Source of the DNA: Planotetraspora kaengkrachanensis
GTDB taxonomy: Bacteria > Actinomycetota > Actinomycetes > Streptosporangiales > Streptosporangiaceae
Length of the DNA: 64,000 bases
Assembly: GCF_016862895.1 (NCBI RefSeq)
Contig: NZ_BONV01000014.1
Span: 62,001-126,000 of the forward strand
Direction: 5' to 3'
Part shown: piece after piece, positions 35,254 through 43,188 of the stretch
Layout: every line of letters starts with the position of its first letter
Numbering within the stretch: position 1 is the first letter of the stretch
Position numbers and translations under genes: made by a program
The notes under the pieces: generated by a model
Databases searched by the model: none
Seen by the model: the letters and a program-made list of their open reading frames with translations, nothing else
Told to the model about the DNA's origin: nothing

Positions 35254-36120
35254 GTGCGCTGGAGACGGGCGGCCGGGCTCGTGTGCCTGGCGGCTGCGGC
35301 TGCGGCGACGGCCTGCGGGCCGGAGGCGGGCCTGATCGGGGCGATGGGGACCGCCCAGCCGCCTCAGGTGGTCGTGCACGGCGGGGGACGGCAGGTGTCC
35401 CTCGACGCGTTCACGTACTGCTACCGCAACACGTGCGCAGACGGCAGGCCGGAGGACCTGCCGGACCTGGGAACGGTGACCGGCGACATCGTCGTCTCCT
35501 TCCCCCTGGAGGACTGGACCTTCCAGGCGACGCAGCTGCAGCCCGCGGTCGCCTTCCCTCAGCCCTGCGACCTGCAGATCCCCGCACGGCTCGTCTCCAC
35601 GGGAACCGGCACCTGGCGGCTGGAGCCCGCAGGACCTCCCGGGAGGTACCGCGTCGACCTGTTCGGCAGGACCTCAGGGGGCGACCTCGCCGCCGCGTTC
35701 GCGGTCACCACGACCCGCGCGGGTTCGACGCCGGCTCCGCGGGCGGGTCTGGGCGCCTTCTACGACCACGACGGCCGGCCGGACAACTACGGCACGTTCG
35801 AGTTCGGGATCGATTATCTGAGCAGGACGCCGCGGAAGGCCGCCGTCAAGCTGACGATCACCGGGCAGGGCGGCCGGGCGAGTTACGAGCTCGCCAGGGT
35901 CGAGGACGAGTGCCGGCCGAAGGGCCAGGTCCGGTTCCACGCCGAGGTGCCCAACGAGAGCGTGTCACGCGCCGTGGGGCGAGAGCCGTACACGATCGAG
36001 GTCGAGTTGGAGCTGGACGGGACGCGGCACGCGGCGTCGATGGTCTGGCCGCGGGACGTGAGCACGGACCCCGACGCAGGGGGAGCGCTGACCCCGGTCT
36101 TCACGCCCGCGCTTCCTTGA
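35254..36120 (+). CDS. Probable lipoprotein of unknown function
   Basis: The 288-aa protein starts at GTG 35254, chosen because GGGAGG lies five nt upstream; ATG 35227 has poor spacing. The signal RWRRAAGLVCLAAAAAATACG ends in a lipobox-like ATAC, so Cys21 is the likely lipidated residue. The mature part is beta-rich, with CYRNTCADGRPEDLPDLG and FPLEDWTFQATQLQPAVAF, then a second domain (AAVKLTITGQGGRASYELARVEDEC). I do not recognise the family. Confidence 0.7.
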   Translation: MRWRRAAGLVCLAAAAAATACGPEAGLIGAMGTAQPPQVVVHGGGRQVSLDAFTYCYRNTCADGRPEDLPDLGTVTGDIVVSFPLEDWTFQATQLQPAVAFPQPCDLQIPARLVSTGTGTWRLEPAGPPGRYRVDLFGRTSGGDLAAAFAVTTTRAGSTPAPRAGLGAFYDHDGRPDNYGTFEFGIDYLSRTPRKAAVKLTITGQGGRASYELARVEDECRPKGQVRFHAEVPNESVSRAVGREPYTIEVELELDGTRHAASMVWPRDVSTDPDAGGALTPVFTPALP

Positions 36121-36148
36121 CGCGCGATCGCGGGCCCCGGCGGGAGGA

Positions 36149-36670
36149 TCAGCCGGCCCCGGGGCTCAGTGCGATGCCGACTCGTTCGATGAATTCGGCG
36201 AAGAGGTGCTCCGCGTAGGGGGCGCCCTCACGATTCAGCAATTCGACGATCGGTACCGGCGAGACCCGATATCCCGCGTCGGCCGCCCATCTCACGGCCA
36301 GCACGGCCGCCTCCTCGGGAGGCAGGAAGAGGTCGCTCAGCTTCAAGTCGTCCGGCCGGAGATACGCCGCCATGCTGTTCGGGGCGAGGCAGGCCGACCA
36401 CGACCGGGCCGACCTGCTGAAAGCCGCCACCGCGACACAGTCGCTGTCCATGACGAATCCGACGAGAGCCGGTGCCCCGGTCTCCTCGGACACACCCACG
36501 ACGAGGTCCTCCGGATCCGGCAGGGAATCGTCGACGCTCAGTTCCCAGATCCGCCACCCGTCCGCCGAACGCTCCAGTTCCTTGGCGTGTCCGTCATAGC
36601 CCTTCAACGCGCGCAGCCCGGTCAGCGGCACGTCCAGCCGTGCCACCACGATCGATCCCCAGAAACCCAT
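36149..36670 (-). CDS. Conserved-looking hypothetical protein
   Basis: The 173-aa soluble protein starts MGFWGSIVVARLDVPLTGL. It contains WRIWELSVDDSLPDPEDLV, VMDSDCVAVAAFSRSARSWSACL and a C-terminal AEHLFAEFIERVGIAL. No catalytic motif, signal peptide or membrane segment is seen. It is convergent with the lipoprotein gene. No Shine-Dalgarno is obvious, so the start is uncertain. Codon use supports a real gene. Confidence 0.65.
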   Translation of the reverse strand: MGFWGSIVVARLDVPLTGLRALKGYDGHAKELERSADGWRIWELSVDDSLPDPEDLVVGVSEETGAPALVGFVMDSDCVAVAAFSRSARSWSACLAPNSMAAYLRPDDLKLSDLFLPPEEAAVLAVRWAADAGYRVSPVPIVELLNREGAPYAEHLFAEFIERVGIALSPGAG

Positions 36671-36739
36671 GGCGCCAGATCATGCCCGATTCCCTGAATG
36701 GCGCAAATGCGCGCGTATGCGGGTTTCGCGAAGCGTTAT

Positions 36740-37177
36740 TCAAGCGTCGCCGAGGTCGGGCGGAGATTCGGTCATCCGCTTGATGATCTTTTCGAGGGCG
36801 CTGCGCATGTGACGGCGCTCGTCGTCGGTGAGGGTGGCCGTGGCGTGCTCGGCGAGCCGTCGCCTGGCCTCCTCGATCGGCTGTCGCGCGGCCTGGGCCT
36901 TCGGCGTGAGGTACAGGCGGACCAGGCGGCCGTCGGCGGGGTCCCGGCGCCGGACGAGCAGTCCGGCGCTCTCCATCCTGGTCGCCGTGTTGACCACCGT
37001 CGGCGTGGTGACGTGCAGGCGGGAGGCCAGTTCGCCGGGTGTCAGGCCGTCCGTCTCCCACAGCACCTCCAGCACGAGGTTCTGGCCCACGCGCACGCCG
37101 TGGCGGCTCATCGCGTCGTCGGAGGCGGTCCGCAGCAGCTTCTGCGCCCGCGTGAGCAGCCTGATCAGTTCGGTCAC
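36740..37177 (-). CDS. MarR-family transcriptional regulator
   Basis: The 145-aa winged-helix protein has LVLEVLWETDGLTPGELASRLHVTTPTVVNTATRMESAGLLVRRRDPADGRLVRLYLTPKA across the DNA-binding wing (about 34-93). GTG at 37177 is the likely start. It is divergent from the NAD-epimerase gene, and two palindromes occupy the 98-bp gap. Autoregulation plus control of the epimerase is therefore likely. Confidence 0.9.
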   Translation of the reverse strand: MTELIRLLTRAQKLLRTASDDAMSRHGVRVGQNLVLEVLWETDGLTPGELASRLHVTTPTVVNTATRMESAGLLVRRRDPADGRLVRLYLTPKAQAARQPIEEARRRLAEHATATLTDDERRHMRSALEKIIKRMTESPPDLGDA

Positions 37178-37196
37178 CGGCTCATTGTACGAATCG

Positions 37197-37208
37197 TTTG
37201 CATGCTAA
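37197..37208. promoter_or_regulatory. MarR operator candidate 1
   Basis: TTTGCATGCTAA is one mismatch from the palindrome TTAGCATGCTAA. It is followed by TGAC, exactly as the second site is, 35 bp away. Confidence 0.6.
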
Positions 37209-37231
37209 TGACTCTGTGGGCTACGGTGTCG

Positions 37232-37243
37232 TTAGCGCGCTAA
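37232..37243. promoter_or_regulatory. MarR operator candidate 2
   Basis: TTAGCGCGCTAA is a perfect 12-bp palindrome, followed by TGAC as in site 1. It lies 32 bp before the epimerase GTG. Confidence 0.68.
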
Positions 37244-37275
37244 TGACCTGTCTGGATCGAAGAAGGACGACTGAC

Positions 37276-38211
37276 GTGATTCTCGTCACGGGTGGACTCG
37301 GGTTCATCGGCTCGCACACGAGCCGGGCGCTGCTGGACATGGGGGAGCGCTGCCTGATCGGCGGCCGGACGCCGGGACGGTCCCCGGACCTCTTCGAGGC
37401 CGGTGATCAGGCCGTGGTCGAGCGGATGGACTGCACGGACCTCGACGGACTCCTCGAGGTCGGCAGGCGGCACGACATCACCGGCATCGTCCACCTGGCC
37501 GCCGCCGGCCTCGGCGCGGACGCGCCGCTGGACGAGCTGTGGGCGAACACGCGGGCATTGTTCAACGTGCTCCGCGCCGCTCAGGAATGGAACGTCGCGC
37601 GGGTCGTGCTGGCCAGCAGCATCGGCGTGTACGGCGGGGCGGCGGCGTCCGGCGCGTACCGCGAGGACGTCCCGTTGCCGATCGGCAGCGCGCACCTGAT
37701 CCCCGCGCACAAGAAGAGCGCGGAGATCCTGGCGGACGCCGTCTCCGCGAGCACGGGCCTCGACGTCGTCAGCGTCAGGATCGGGGCGATCTGGGGCCCG
37801 CTCGGCCGGCCGGCCTCGCCGTTCTTCGGCGCCCCCCAGCTCGTCCACGCGGCGGCCGGCGGCCATGACCTCCCCGCGCCGCTGTACGCCGAGGACGCGA
37901 TCGACATGTGCTACGCCCGCGACTGCGGCCGGGCGATCGCGCTGCTGCAGACGGCGGCGGCGCTGAGCCACCGCACCTACAACGTCGGCGGCGGGCGCAC
38001 CACGACCAACCGCGAGGTCGCCGAGGCCGTCGGCCGGGCCGTTCCGGGGAAGGCGCCCGCCCTCGCGGATGGACGACGGCCGGGCACCGCTCCCGCCGCG
38101 CACCTCGACGTCGGCCGGCTGCGAGACGACACCGGGTTCGAGCCCGGATACGACCTCGACCGCGCGGCCGGCGACTACGTCCGGTGGCTCCGGGCGGGCA
38201 ACCCCCGCTGA
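37276..38211 (+). CDS. NAD-dependent epimerase/dehydratase (extended SDR)
   Basis: The 311-aa extended SDR starts at GTG 37276 (AAGGA eight nt upstream). VTGGLGFIGSHTSRALL (about 4-20) binds NAD. ASSIGVYGG, KKSAEILADAVSASTGLDVVSVRIGAIWGP and YNVGGGRTTTNREVAEAVG are typical of sugar-nucleotide epimerases. The usual YxxxK Tyr position reads HKKSAE, so the catalytic Tyr appears replaced by His (LIPAHKKSAE); activity may differ. It is MarR-controlled by context. Its last 37 bp overlap the convergent PfkB gene. Confidence 0.82.
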   Translation: MILVTGGLGFIGSHTSRALLDMGERCLIGGRTPGRSPDLFEAGDQAVVERMDCTDLDGLLEVGRRHDITGIVHLAAAGLGADAPLDELWANTRALFNVLRAAQEWNVARVVLASSIGVYGGAAASGAYREDVPLPIGSAHLIPAHKKSAEILADAVSASTGLDVVSVRIGAIWGPLGRPASPFFGAPQLVHAAAGGHDLPAPLYAEDAIDMCYARDCGRAIALLQTAAALSHRTYNVGGGRTTTNREVAEAVGRAVPGKAPALADGRRPGTAPAAHLDVGRLRDDTGFEPGYDLDRAAGDYVRWLRAGNPR

Positions 38212-39128
38212 CGCAGGAACGCCGACAGCTCCTCGGCGGACGGAGCCGTCGCGGGACCCCGCACGGTGACGGCCAGCGCGGCGGCGGCGTTGGCGGTACG
38301 GGCCGCGTCCGTCGCGGGGGACCCGGCGGCGAGCGCGGCGACGAACACGCCGGTGTGGGCGTCGCCCGCGCCGTTCATGTCCACCGCGTCCACGGGGAAC
38401 CCCGGCACCGCCACTGGCGGCGCGCCGCGCTCGGCGACGACGCACCCGTCAGGGCCCGTCCGCACCAGGACGCCGCGCCTGCCGGTGAGGTCCCGGAGGG
38501 CCGCCGCCGCCCTCACCGGGTCCGCGTGGCCGGTGACGGCGGCCGCCTCGCGGGCGTTGCACGTCCACCAGTCGATCCGGGGGAGGACGGCCCGCATGAC
38601 GTCGGGCGGGATCTGCCCGACCAGCGGTCCCGGGTCGAAGACCAGCGGGACGTCGCCGGGGACGCGCGGCAGCCAGCCGGCCAGCGCGACCCGGTTGGCC
38701 GCGTGGAGCATGCCGTACCCGGAGGCGCAGACGACGTCGCCCGCGCCCGTGCTGACCGTGTCGAGATCCCGCCCGGTCAGCGTCGCCTCCGCTCCCGGGC
38801 TGGTCAGAAACGTGCGCTCGCCTCCGCCGTCGACCACGGCGACCACGAAGCCGGTGTCGAGGGCGGTGCGTGCCGGATGGAGGACCTGGATCCCGGCCTC
38901 GCGCATGCCCGATCGGGCCAGGTCGCCGAAGGGGCCGGTGCCGTGGGCGCCCGCGTAGGCCACGTGCAGGCCCTGCCTGGCCGCGGCCGTCATCACGTTG
39001 AAGCCGCCGCCGGGGGCGCGCGCGGACCGGGTCGCCAGCACGTCGCCACCGCGTTCCGGCAGGGTCGCGACGTCGAGCACCAGGTCGACGACGACGTTGC
39101 CCACGTGGAGCAGCCGGCCGGGCGTCAT
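38175..39128 (-). CDS. PfkB-family sugar/nucleoside kinase
   Basis: The 317-aa ribokinase-fold kinase has LLHVGNVVVDLVLDV at the start, PGGGFNVMTAAARQG (substrate binding, about 39-53), NAREAAAVTG and the anion-hole signature DMNGAGDAHTG (about 249-259; Asp is the base). ATG overlaps the ADP-ribosylglycohydrolase stop (ATGA). It is the last gene of the NCS1 operon. In this context it probably phosphorylates a ribose or nucleoside released by the glycohydrolase. Confidence 0.88.
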   Translation of the reverse strand: MTPGRLLHVGNVVVDLVLDVATLPERGGDVLATRSARAPGGGFNVMTAAARQGLHVAYAGAHGTGPFGDLARSGMREAGIQVLHPARTALDTGFVVAVVDGGGERTFLTSPGAEATLTGRDLDTVSTGAGDVVCASGYGMLHAANRVALAGWLPRVPGDVPLVFDPGPLVGQIPPDVMRAVLPRIDWWTCNAREAAAVTGHADPVRAAAALRDLTGRRGVLVRTGPDGCVVAERGAPPVAVPGFPVDAVDMNGAGDAHTGVFVAALAAGSPATDAARTANAAAALAVTVRGPATAPSAEELSAFLRQRGLPARSHRT

Positions 39129-40150
39129 CGGCGTCCGTGCCCTGCGGGGGACCGCAGCGCCAGCAGGCCGTCGGCGGTCTCGTCGAGGCGCAGGCCGTTG
39201 ACGCGGGCGACGGTCCTGCGGGCGCCGGCGGGGAAGGCGTCAACCCCGTGGCAGGCGCCGGCGACGGCTCCGGCCATCGCGGCGATGGTGTCGCAGTCGC
39301 CGCCGACCGAGGCGGACAGCAGGCAGGCACGCCACGGGTCGTCCCTGCACGCCCACAGGACGGCGAACGCCGCGGGGACGGACTCCTGAGTGGCGAGGCT
39401 CGTGCCGACCAGCAGGTAGACGCGCTCGCACACCTCCTCGTCCGACAGCCCGTCGACGAGCCCGGTCGCCCAGGCGATGCGCTCCGCGACGTCGGCGGCG
39501 GCGACCCAGTGCCCGCGCGCCGCCGCGAGCCGCGCCGCGGCCACGGCGAAGTCGACGGCCTCGCGGACGGTGGCGCCCGCGACTCCGGCGGAGACGGCCG
39601 CCGCGACGGCGGCCGCGCCCGCGAGCGCGACCCCCGTGTTGTGAGTGACCATGCTCGTCTCGACGACCTTGTCCACGAGGGCGTCCAGGTCGTCCGGGGC
39701 GGTCGCGACCCCCACCGGGGCGACGCGCATGGCCGCCCCGTTGGTGGTGCCGAACCGGCCGGTCTCCGCCACGTCCGCCCCGGCGATCACCTCGGAGACG
39801 GCGCGTTTGGTCGACGGGCCGAGCAGGTCGAGCGAGCCGCGCGCCCGCATGGACTCCTCCCAGGCGACCAGGCGGCGGGCCAGCTCGGCGGGATCGGCCC
39901 TGCCGCCGCCGTCGAGCAGCAGCCCGGCCAGCACCATGGCCTGTTCGGTGTCGTCGGTGACCGACCCCGCGGGCATGCCCGCCGCGAGCGGATGGTCGGG
40001 CGGCGCGTCGAGGAAGCCGCCGACGACGGGTCCGTACCGGGCCGTGATCCGCGGCCGGGAGAGCATCTGCGTGGGCATGCCGAGTGCGTCGCCGATGGCG
40101 AGCCCGTAGAGGGCGCCGGCGGCTCTCGATCGTGTCGTGGTCCGTGTCAT
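39125..40150 (-). CDS. ADP-ribosylglycohydrolase-family protein
   Basis: The 341-aa protein starts at ATG 40150, 2 nt after the GntR stop. The N-terminal AAGALYGLAIGDALGMPTQ, the metal-binding TDDTEQAMVLAGLL (about 65-78) and the C-terminal GGDCDTIAAMAGAVAGA (about 292-308) are the magnesium-binding motifs of the DraG/ARH fold. It cleaves an N- or O-glycosidic ribosyl bond. Operon company with a base permease and a PfkB kinase suggests a small ribosylated metabolite rather than a protein. That is inference. Confidence 0.88.
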   Translation of the reverse strand: MTRTTTRSRAAGALYGLAIGDALGMPTQMLSRPRITARYGPVVGGFLDAPPDHPLAAGMPAGSVTDDTEQAMVLAGLLLDGGGRADPAELARRLVAWEESMRARGSLDLLGPSTKRAVSEVIAGADVAETGRFGTTNGAAMRVAPVGVATAPDDLDALVDKVVETSMVTHNTGVALAGAAAVAAAVSAGVAGATVREAVDFAVAAARLAAARGHWVAAADVAERIAWATGLVDGLSDEEVCERVYLLVGTSLATQESVPAAFAVLWACRDDPWRACLLSASVGGDCDTIAAMAGAVAGACHGVDAFPAGARRTVARVNGLRLDETADGLLALRSPAGHGRR

Positions 40151-40152
40151 GG

Positions 40153-40872
40153 TCAGGGAGCGCTTTCGCGGAAGTCCAGGCGCAGCTGGAAGTGTTCGGG
40201 ATCGAGCAGGCTGTCCACGCGTTCGACGAACGCGCCGTCGGCCGCCCAGCTCGTCCGCCGGGTGTTGAGGAACCACGCGCCGGGTTCGCGGCGGAGCAGC
40301 CCCGCCTCGTGGGCGTCGATCCTGCGCCCGCGCAGGTGCTGCTCGCCGTGGTCAGCGTGCAGACCCGCACGGGTGAGCACCTCGGTGAGCGAGTCGCCGC
40401 CCAGCCCGCGCGCGGGCAGTTCACGCAGCTCGCCGATCGCGGGGACGCAACTGCGCTCGTAGGAGACGACGGTCGCGGCCTCGATCTCCCGGACGCGCTC
40501 GATGACGATGACGTCGGGGCGGTCCACCCCCGGCAGCCCGGCCAGCTCCTCGTCGCGCGTCGCGGTGATGCCGAGGACGCGGACCCGCGTCTCCACGCCG
40601 TGGGACGCCAGCGCGTGCGCCCAGCCGAGCCGGTCGTCGAGCGGGCGCCCGTCGAACAGCACGAAGGACCCCTTGCCCGTCCGCGTGGCGATCAGCCCGG
40701 CCTCGCAGAGTTCCGCGAGAGCCGTGCGTACGGTGTTGCGGCTCACGCCGAAGCGCCGGGCGAGCGCGAGCTCGCCCGGCAGCCGGGCCCCACGCGGGAC
40801 CCGGCCGGAACGGATCTCCTTCTCCAGCGCGACGGTGATCCGCTGATGCTTCAACCTGACGGGTCCGGTCAC
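40153..40872 (-). CDS. GntR-family (HutC subfamily) regulator
   Basis: The 239-aa protein has an N-terminal GntR HTH (HQRITVALEKEIRSGRVPRGARLPGELALARRFGVSRNTVRTALAELCEAGLI, about 9-61). A C-terminal UTRA domain includes VIVIERVREIEAATVVSYERSCVP. GTG overlaps the isochorismatase stop by 4 nt. It presumably represses the operon that contains it; a GT-n-TA-n-AC box lies upstream of the permease. Confidence 0.9.
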   Translation of the reverse strand: MTGPVRLKHQRITVALEKEIRSGRVPRGARLPGELALARRFGVSRNTVRTALAELCEAGLIATRTGKGSFVLFDGRPLDDRLGWAHALASHGVETRVRVLGITATRDEELAGLPGVDRPDVIVIERVREIEAATVVSYERSCVPAIGELRELPARGLGGDSLTEVLTRAGLHADHGEQHLRGRRIDAHEAGLLRREPGAWFLNTRRTSWAADGAFVERVDSLLDPEHFQLRLDFRESAP

Positions 40873-41432
40873 GAAGCCCTTCCCCCGGCGTCCTCCATGT
40901 CGTGCAGGACCTCGGCCGAGGTCACCACCCGCACCAGAGGGCCGTACAGCGCCATGATCTCCAGCGCCTGCCGGTGGCTCTCGTCGGTCATGCCCGCGCA
41001 GGCGTCGGAGACGACCTGGACCTCCACGCCCGCGTCGGCCGCCGCGACGACGGTCGACAACACGCAGCAGTCGGTGGAGACGCCGGCCACGACGAGCCGT
41101 CCTTCGGGACCGACCGCCTCGGCCAGCTCCGGCGTCCACTTACCGAAGGTGGTGGCGTCCAGCGTCGGGCCCGCGCCGTCCCCGAAGTCGTCGACCAGCT
41201 CGTAGATCCGGGCATCCGGCGGCTGCAGGGCGAAGGGCCAGCGGCGGTAGTACTCGCGCCAGGCCCCCTCGGGGCTGTCCGGCGCGATGAACCGGGTGAA
41301 CAGGACCCGGGACCCGAACGCGCGGGTCAGCTCCTTGATCGGGCCGACCGTCTCGGCGAACCGCGGTGTGAACCATGCGCTGGACGGCTCGGCGAACACC
41401 CGCTGCATGTCGATGACGGCCAGCAGGCTCAC
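40869..41432 (-). CDS. Isochorismatase-family cysteine hydrolase
   Basis: The 187-aa hydrolase has the Asp in LAVIDMQRVF, the Lys in TTFGKWTPELAEAV and the nucleophile Cys in VSTDCCVLSTVVAAADAG. These make up the D-K-C triad of the nicotinamidase/isochorismatase fold. GTG overlaps the permease stop (GTGA). In a base or nucleoside operon it may open an amide or ureide such as a carbamoyl or nicotinamide-like compound. Confidence 0.85.
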   Translation of the reverse strand: MSLLAVIDMQRVFAEPSSAWFTPRFAETVGPIKELTRAFGSRVLFTRFIAPDSPEGAWREYYRRWPFALQPPDARIYELVDDFGDGAGPTLDATTFGKWTPELAEAVGPEGRLVVAGVSTDCCVLSTVVAAADAGVEVQVVSDACAGMTDESHRQALEIMALYGPLVRVVTSAEVLHDMEDAGGRAS

Positions 41433-42928
41433 GGGGCCACCTCTTCGGCGGACGCGGAGGACAGGTTCTCCTGGGCGCGCACGCGTGCCCGGCTCACCAG
41501 CAAGGTGGCCGCGAAGGCGACGACGAGCGCCGCGAAGACGCCCAGGTTGGCGTACGCCCAGGCGCCGTCCTTGCCGCCGAGGCCGAGCGGGCCGAGCAGG
41601 TAGCCCTGCCACTTGAGCCAGCCGGCGGAGGTGTTGACGACCAGGCCCCAGCCGAGGGCGGTGCTCACGGCGATGATCGCGAGAGGCGCGGGCGGGACGT
41701 TGCCGTACCGGCCGGAAGGCCGGAACAGATCGGCCTCGTCATAGTCGCGGCGGCGCATCAGGACGTCGGCGAGCATGATCCCGCACCAGGCGGCGATCGG
41801 GACGCCCAGGGTGATCAGGAAGCCCTGGAACGGCCCGAGGAAGTCGTCGGCGATGAAGACGATGTACACCGTGCCGACGATCATGATGACGCCGTCGACG
41901 AGGGCGGCGACGTAGCGCGGCACCCGCAGCCCGGCGGCGAGGAGGGCGAGGCCCGAGGAGTAGATGTCCAGCACGGCGCCGCCGACGAGGCCGAGCACGG
42001 CCACGACCACGAACGGGACGAGGAACCAGGTGGGCAGCACGGCCGCGAGCGCCCCGATCGGGTCCCCGGCGACCGCCTTGTTCAGATCGGTGGAGGATCC
42101 GGCGAGCAGCAGGCCGAAGACCACCAGGATGATCGGCGCGACGGACGCGCCGAACGTCGTCCACCCGACGACGCCGCGGCCGGAGGCCCCGCGCGGCAGG
42201 TAGCGCGAGTAGTCGGCCGCCGCGTTGACCCATCCGAGCCCGAAGCCGGTCGCCATGAACACCAGGGCGCCGACGAACTGCTGCGGGGAGCCGCCGGGGA
42301 CGGCGGAGACCGTGCTCCAGTGGATGTGGTCGAAGACCAGCACGATGTAGACGACCGTCAGCACGCCGGTGACCACCGTGATGATCGTCTGCAGGCGCAT
42401 GATCAGGTGGAACCCCATGACCCCGGCGCCGATGATCAGCACGGTCACCACGATGAGGGCGATGACCTTGGTCGACGTGCCGCCTCCCCATCCGAGCCTG
42501 CCGAGGACCGTCGCGGTCGCGAGGGTGGCGAGGGCGGTGAGCACGGTCTCCCAGCCCACCGTCAGCACCCAGGAGATCGCCGACGGCAGGCGGTTGCCCC
42601 CGACGCCGAACGCGGCGCGGCTGAGGACCATGGTGGGGGCCGAGCCCCGCTTGCCCGCCACCGCGACGAAGCCGCACAGCAGGAACGAGAAGACGATGCC
42701 CACCACACCCGCGATGAGCGCCTGCCAGAAGGAGATGCCGAACCCGAGGGCGAACGAGCCGTAGCTCAGCCCGAGGATGGAGACGTTGGCGCCGAACCAC
42801 GGCCAGAAGAGCTGGCGGGGACGGCCCTTGCGTTCGTCGTCGCCGATCACGTCGAGCCCGTGGGTCTCGATCGTCAGCGTTCGCGCGGCGGTCGTGGATT
42901 GCTGATGTTCGCCCTGCGTACTGGCCAT
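41429..42928 (-). CDS. NCS1-family purine/cytosine-type permease
   Basis: The 499-aa permease has about twelve membrane segments. The N-terminal PRQLFWPWFGANVSILGLSYG (about 38-58) is typical of NCS1 nucleobase:cation symporters, as are MVLSRAAFGVGGNRLPSAISW and MATGFGLGWVNAAADYSRYLP (substrate-site region). ATG 42928 has GTAGGA upstream. First gene of the five-gene operon, it likely imports a nucleobase, nucleoside or related heterocycle. Confidence 0.9.
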   Translation of the reverse strand: MASTQGEHQQSTTAARTLTIETHGLDVIGDDERKGRPRQLFWPWFGANVSILGLSYGSFALGFGISFWQALIAGVVGIVFSFLLCGFVAVAGKRGSAPTMVLSRAAFGVGGNRLPSAISWVLTVGWETVLTALATLATATVLGRLGWGGGTSTKVIALIVVTVLIIGAGVMGFHLIMRLQTIITVVTGVLTVVYIVLVFDHIHWSTVSAVPGGSPQQFVGALVFMATGFGLGWVNAAADYSRYLPRGASGRGVVGWTTFGASVAPIILVVFGLLLAGSSTDLNKAVAGDPIGALAAVLPTWFLVPFVVVAVLGLVGGAVLDIYSSGLALLAAGLRVPRYVAALVDGVIMIVGTVYIVFIADDFLGPFQGFLITLGVPIAAWCGIMLADVLMRRRDYDEADLFRPSGRYGNVPPAPLAIIAVSTALGWGLVVNTSAGWLKWQGYLLGPLGLGGKDGAWAYANLGVFAALVVAFAATLLVSRARVRAQENLSSASAEEVAP

Positions 42929-42939
42929 GTGTCCTACCT

Positions 42940-42947
42940 GTCTAAAC
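42940..42947. promoter_or_regulatory. GntR/HutC-type operator candidate
   Basis: GTCTAAAC fits the GT-n-TA-n-AC core bound by HutC-subfamily GntR proteins. It lies 12 bp upstream of the permease start, where the encoded GntR would repress the operon. Confidence 0.45.
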
Positions 42948-43009
42948 TTGTTCAGCGAAACATAGGACTTCGCGCGATATAGCGTCAAGACCCCGTAAAT
43001 ATCGGACCA

Positions 43010-43046
43010 GCGCCCGCCGTACGCACAGGGGCCGTACGGCGGGCGC
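43010..43046. other. Strong hairpin inside a divergent promoter region
   Basis: Arms 43010-43023 and 43033-43046 pair perfectly over 14 bp (GCGCCCGCCGTACG and its complement) with a 9-nt loop. It looks like a terminator, but both flanking genes start here rather than end. It may insulate the two promoters or act in the malic-enzyme 5' leader. Confidence 0.6.
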
Positions 43047-43104
43047 GCCCGGGGTCGTGCGCAATGGATGCCTGAGATGACCTTTGGCGCCGCTTTGGCT
43101 TGCC

Positions 43105-43122
43105 GTTCCCCGTGTCGGGAAC
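43105..43122. promoter_or_regulatory. Inverted repeat upstream of the malic enzyme gene
   Basis: GTTCCC-n6-GGGAAC is a perfect dyad about 67 bp before the malic-enzyme start. It is a candidate operator for the malic enzyme/fumarase operon; the regulator is unknown. Confidence 0.4.
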
Positions 43123-43188
43123 CCCCGTAAATGGTCTGTATGCGCAGGTCATTACGGAAGCGCATGGTTCCAGCCATGGGGAGGCCGG

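Noticed and set aside
36121-36148. GC-rich segment between convergent genes as a terminator
   Set aside because: Only short, interrupted pairing is possible in the 28-bp gap; not strong enough to list.
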